Shown in pieces: positions 6,508 to 6,985 of a stretch of 6,985 bases of DNA (positions are counted from its first letter, which is position 1; each line of letters starts with the position of its first letter). A program made the position numbers and the translations under genes. The DNA is from an uncultured Succinatimonas sp. (lineage in GTDB: Bacteria > Pseudomonadota > Gammaproteobacteria > Enterobacterales > Succinivibrionaceae), in NCBI GenBank assembly GCA_902465145.1, contig CABQMD010000046.1, forward strand, positions 1 through 6,985, in the 5' to 3' direction. The notes under the pieces are model-generated. The model searched no databases. It was not told the DNA's origin and saw only the letters and a program-made list of their open reading frames with translations.

Positions 6508-6550
6508 CATTCGTTGCCGAATGCAGACATATTTTGTTCATTTCTGCATT
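6508..6550. repeat. Two overlapping, mutually exclusive hairpins
   Basis: A perfect six-pair stem CATTCG-TTGC-CGAATG spans 6508-6523. A perfect eight-pair stem AATGCAGA (6520-6527) / TCTGCATT (6543-6550) with a 15-base loop shares bases 6520-6523 with it, so only one can form. On the plus strand the second stem runs into three further T residues. The region is about 160 bases before the plus-strand gene and about 250 before rpoE; it codes for nothing I can recognise. Confidence 0.35.
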
Positions 6551-6623
6551 TTTAGATTCCAATTTCAATTATCAAGCAATATATTGAGCATCAAAATACA
6601 GCAAGCATGCAGGACGGCTGTCT

Positions 6624-6641
6624 CCTGGGAACCAATCCAGG
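6624..6641. repeat. CCTGG...CCAGG inverted repeat with overlapping direct repeat
   Basis: CCTGG (6624-6628) and CCAGG (6637-6641) form an inverted repeat with an eight-base centre. The same bases belong to two near-identical direct copies, TCCTGGGAA (6623-6631) and TCCAGGGAA (6636-6644), 13 bases apart. It could be a protein-binding site in the divergent control region. No known operator is recognised. Confidence 0.22.
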
Positions 6642-6687
6642 GAATTGATCGCATTACGGAAACGGCAGGATTTCTCACGTTCGGCCC

Positions 6688-6705
6688 TTTTAACTTCGAT
6701 TAAAA
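6688..6705. repeat. AT-rich dyad TTTTAA-N6-TTAAAA next to the plus-strand gene
   Basis: A perfect dyad with six-base arms and the centre CTTCGA ends seven bases before the ATG at 6713. It occupies the place where a ribosome binding site should be. Its pattern, TTTTAR-N6-YTAAAA, is the same as the dyad at the lepA promoter. It may be an operator, a start-masking hairpin or simply AT-rich sequence. Confidence 0.25.
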
Positions 6706-6712
6706 TTTTTAT

Positions 6713-6985
6713 ATGAAATCAAGAGCGTCTTTTATTCTCTGCGTTTTAAGCGCATTACTTTTATCTCTGAACGTTTTTGCATCAGATGCTATGCCGAGTA
6801 CCGTCAGCACCGATGCCGGCGAAATTGCGTTACCGCAGGCAAAAGACCTTAAAAACGCACGCAATACGGCAACATCGGATCCTTCTATTTCAGAAGATTC
6901 CCGTAAAGAACTGAACGCTTCACTGGATACAGCCGAAAGCGATTTGGCACAAATAAAATCCACTCAGGACGCTCTTGAGCAGCTG
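6713..6985 (+). CDS. Exported protein, probable N-terminus of a MscK/KefA-type mechanosensitive channel (cut by window edge)
   Basis: Ninety-one codons are visible and the frame remains open at the window end. The product starts with a clear signal peptide: basic MKSR, a hydrophobic core at about residues 7-19 and a cleavage site after VFA (residue 23). The mature part is polar and likely helical, with LPQAKDL at about 40-46 and a heptad-like stretch ELNASLDTAESDLAQIKST. This order (signal peptide, LP..DL, then a coiled coil with LD.....) resembles the periplasmic start of E. coli MscK/KefA. That comparison is by eye over a poorly conserved region, so another periplasmic coiled-coil protein is possible. 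The ATG is the only start, because TAA at 6701-6703 closes the frame. No Shine-Dalgarno site is visible before it. It diverges from rpoE, the place held by nadB in E. coli. Confidence 0.5.
   Translation, partial: MKSRASFILCVLSALLLSLNVFASDAMPSTVSTDAGEIALPQAKDLKNARNTATSDPSISEDSRKELNASLDTAESDLAQIKSTQDALEQL

Noticed and set aside
6534..6558. TTGTTC ... TAGATT as a plus-strand sigma-70 promoter
   Set aside because: The spacer is only 13 bases, too short for a functional pair.
6628..6654. GGAACC as a sigma-E -35 for the plus-strand gene
   Set aside because: No TCTGA-like -10 is found at 15-17 bases downstream.
6455..6703. 82-codon plus-strand frame in the rpoE-mscK-like spacer
   Set aside because: It starts at TTG without a ribosome binding site, is rich in aromatic and random-looking residues, and covers dyads and AT-rich non-coding DNA; chance is the simpler reading.
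6709..6963. 84-codon minus-strand frame opposite the plus-strand gene
   Set aside because: The opposite strand has a clear signal peptide and a frame open to the window end, while this frame has a GTG start and no family resemblance.

Overview
The window is a chromosomal housekeeping block from a gammaproteobacterium. Seven genes lie on the minus strand in the order rpoE, rseA, rseB, lepA, lepB, rnc, era (right to left). This is the order known from Escherichia coli, and every product can be recognised from motifs visible in its translation. The proteins are diverged from E. coli and the base composition is moderate. A member of the Aeromonadales, such as the Succinivibrionaceae, is a possible host, but that is a low-confidence inference.

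Region by region: positions 1-339 hold the N-terminal part of era, cut by the window edge. Positions 357-1073 are rnc and 1073-1987 are lepB, with the lepB stop and the rnc start sharing one base. A 75-base spacer with an orphan Shine-Dalgarno sequence and a hairpin separates lepB from lepA (2063-3874). A 174-base spacer (3875-4048) lies where E. coli has rseC. It holds no rseC, but it has a likely lepA promoter. Positions 4049-6262 are rseB, rseA and rpoE, the sigma-E envelope-stress module. The 450-base spacer 6263-6712 contains a good sigma-E promoter for rpoE, a second TATAAT-type promoter, a small leader ORF that may or may not be real, and several dyads. From 6713 a plus-strand gene starts with a signal peptide and runs off the window; it resembles the N-terminus of a MscK/KefA mechanosensitive channel.

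How the genes work together: RpoE is the envelope-stress sigma factor, RseA is its membrane-bound anti-sigma factor, and RseB guards RseA in the periplasm. The promoter upstream of rpoE implies positive autoregulation. The downstream cluster joins translation (LepA/EF4), protein export (signal peptidase I), RNA processing (RNase III) and 30S ribosome maturation (Era).

I saw no mobile element, CRISPR array, tRNA, rRNA or clear new system. The points of interest are the missing rseC, the architecture of the spacers and the divergent neighbour of rpoE.
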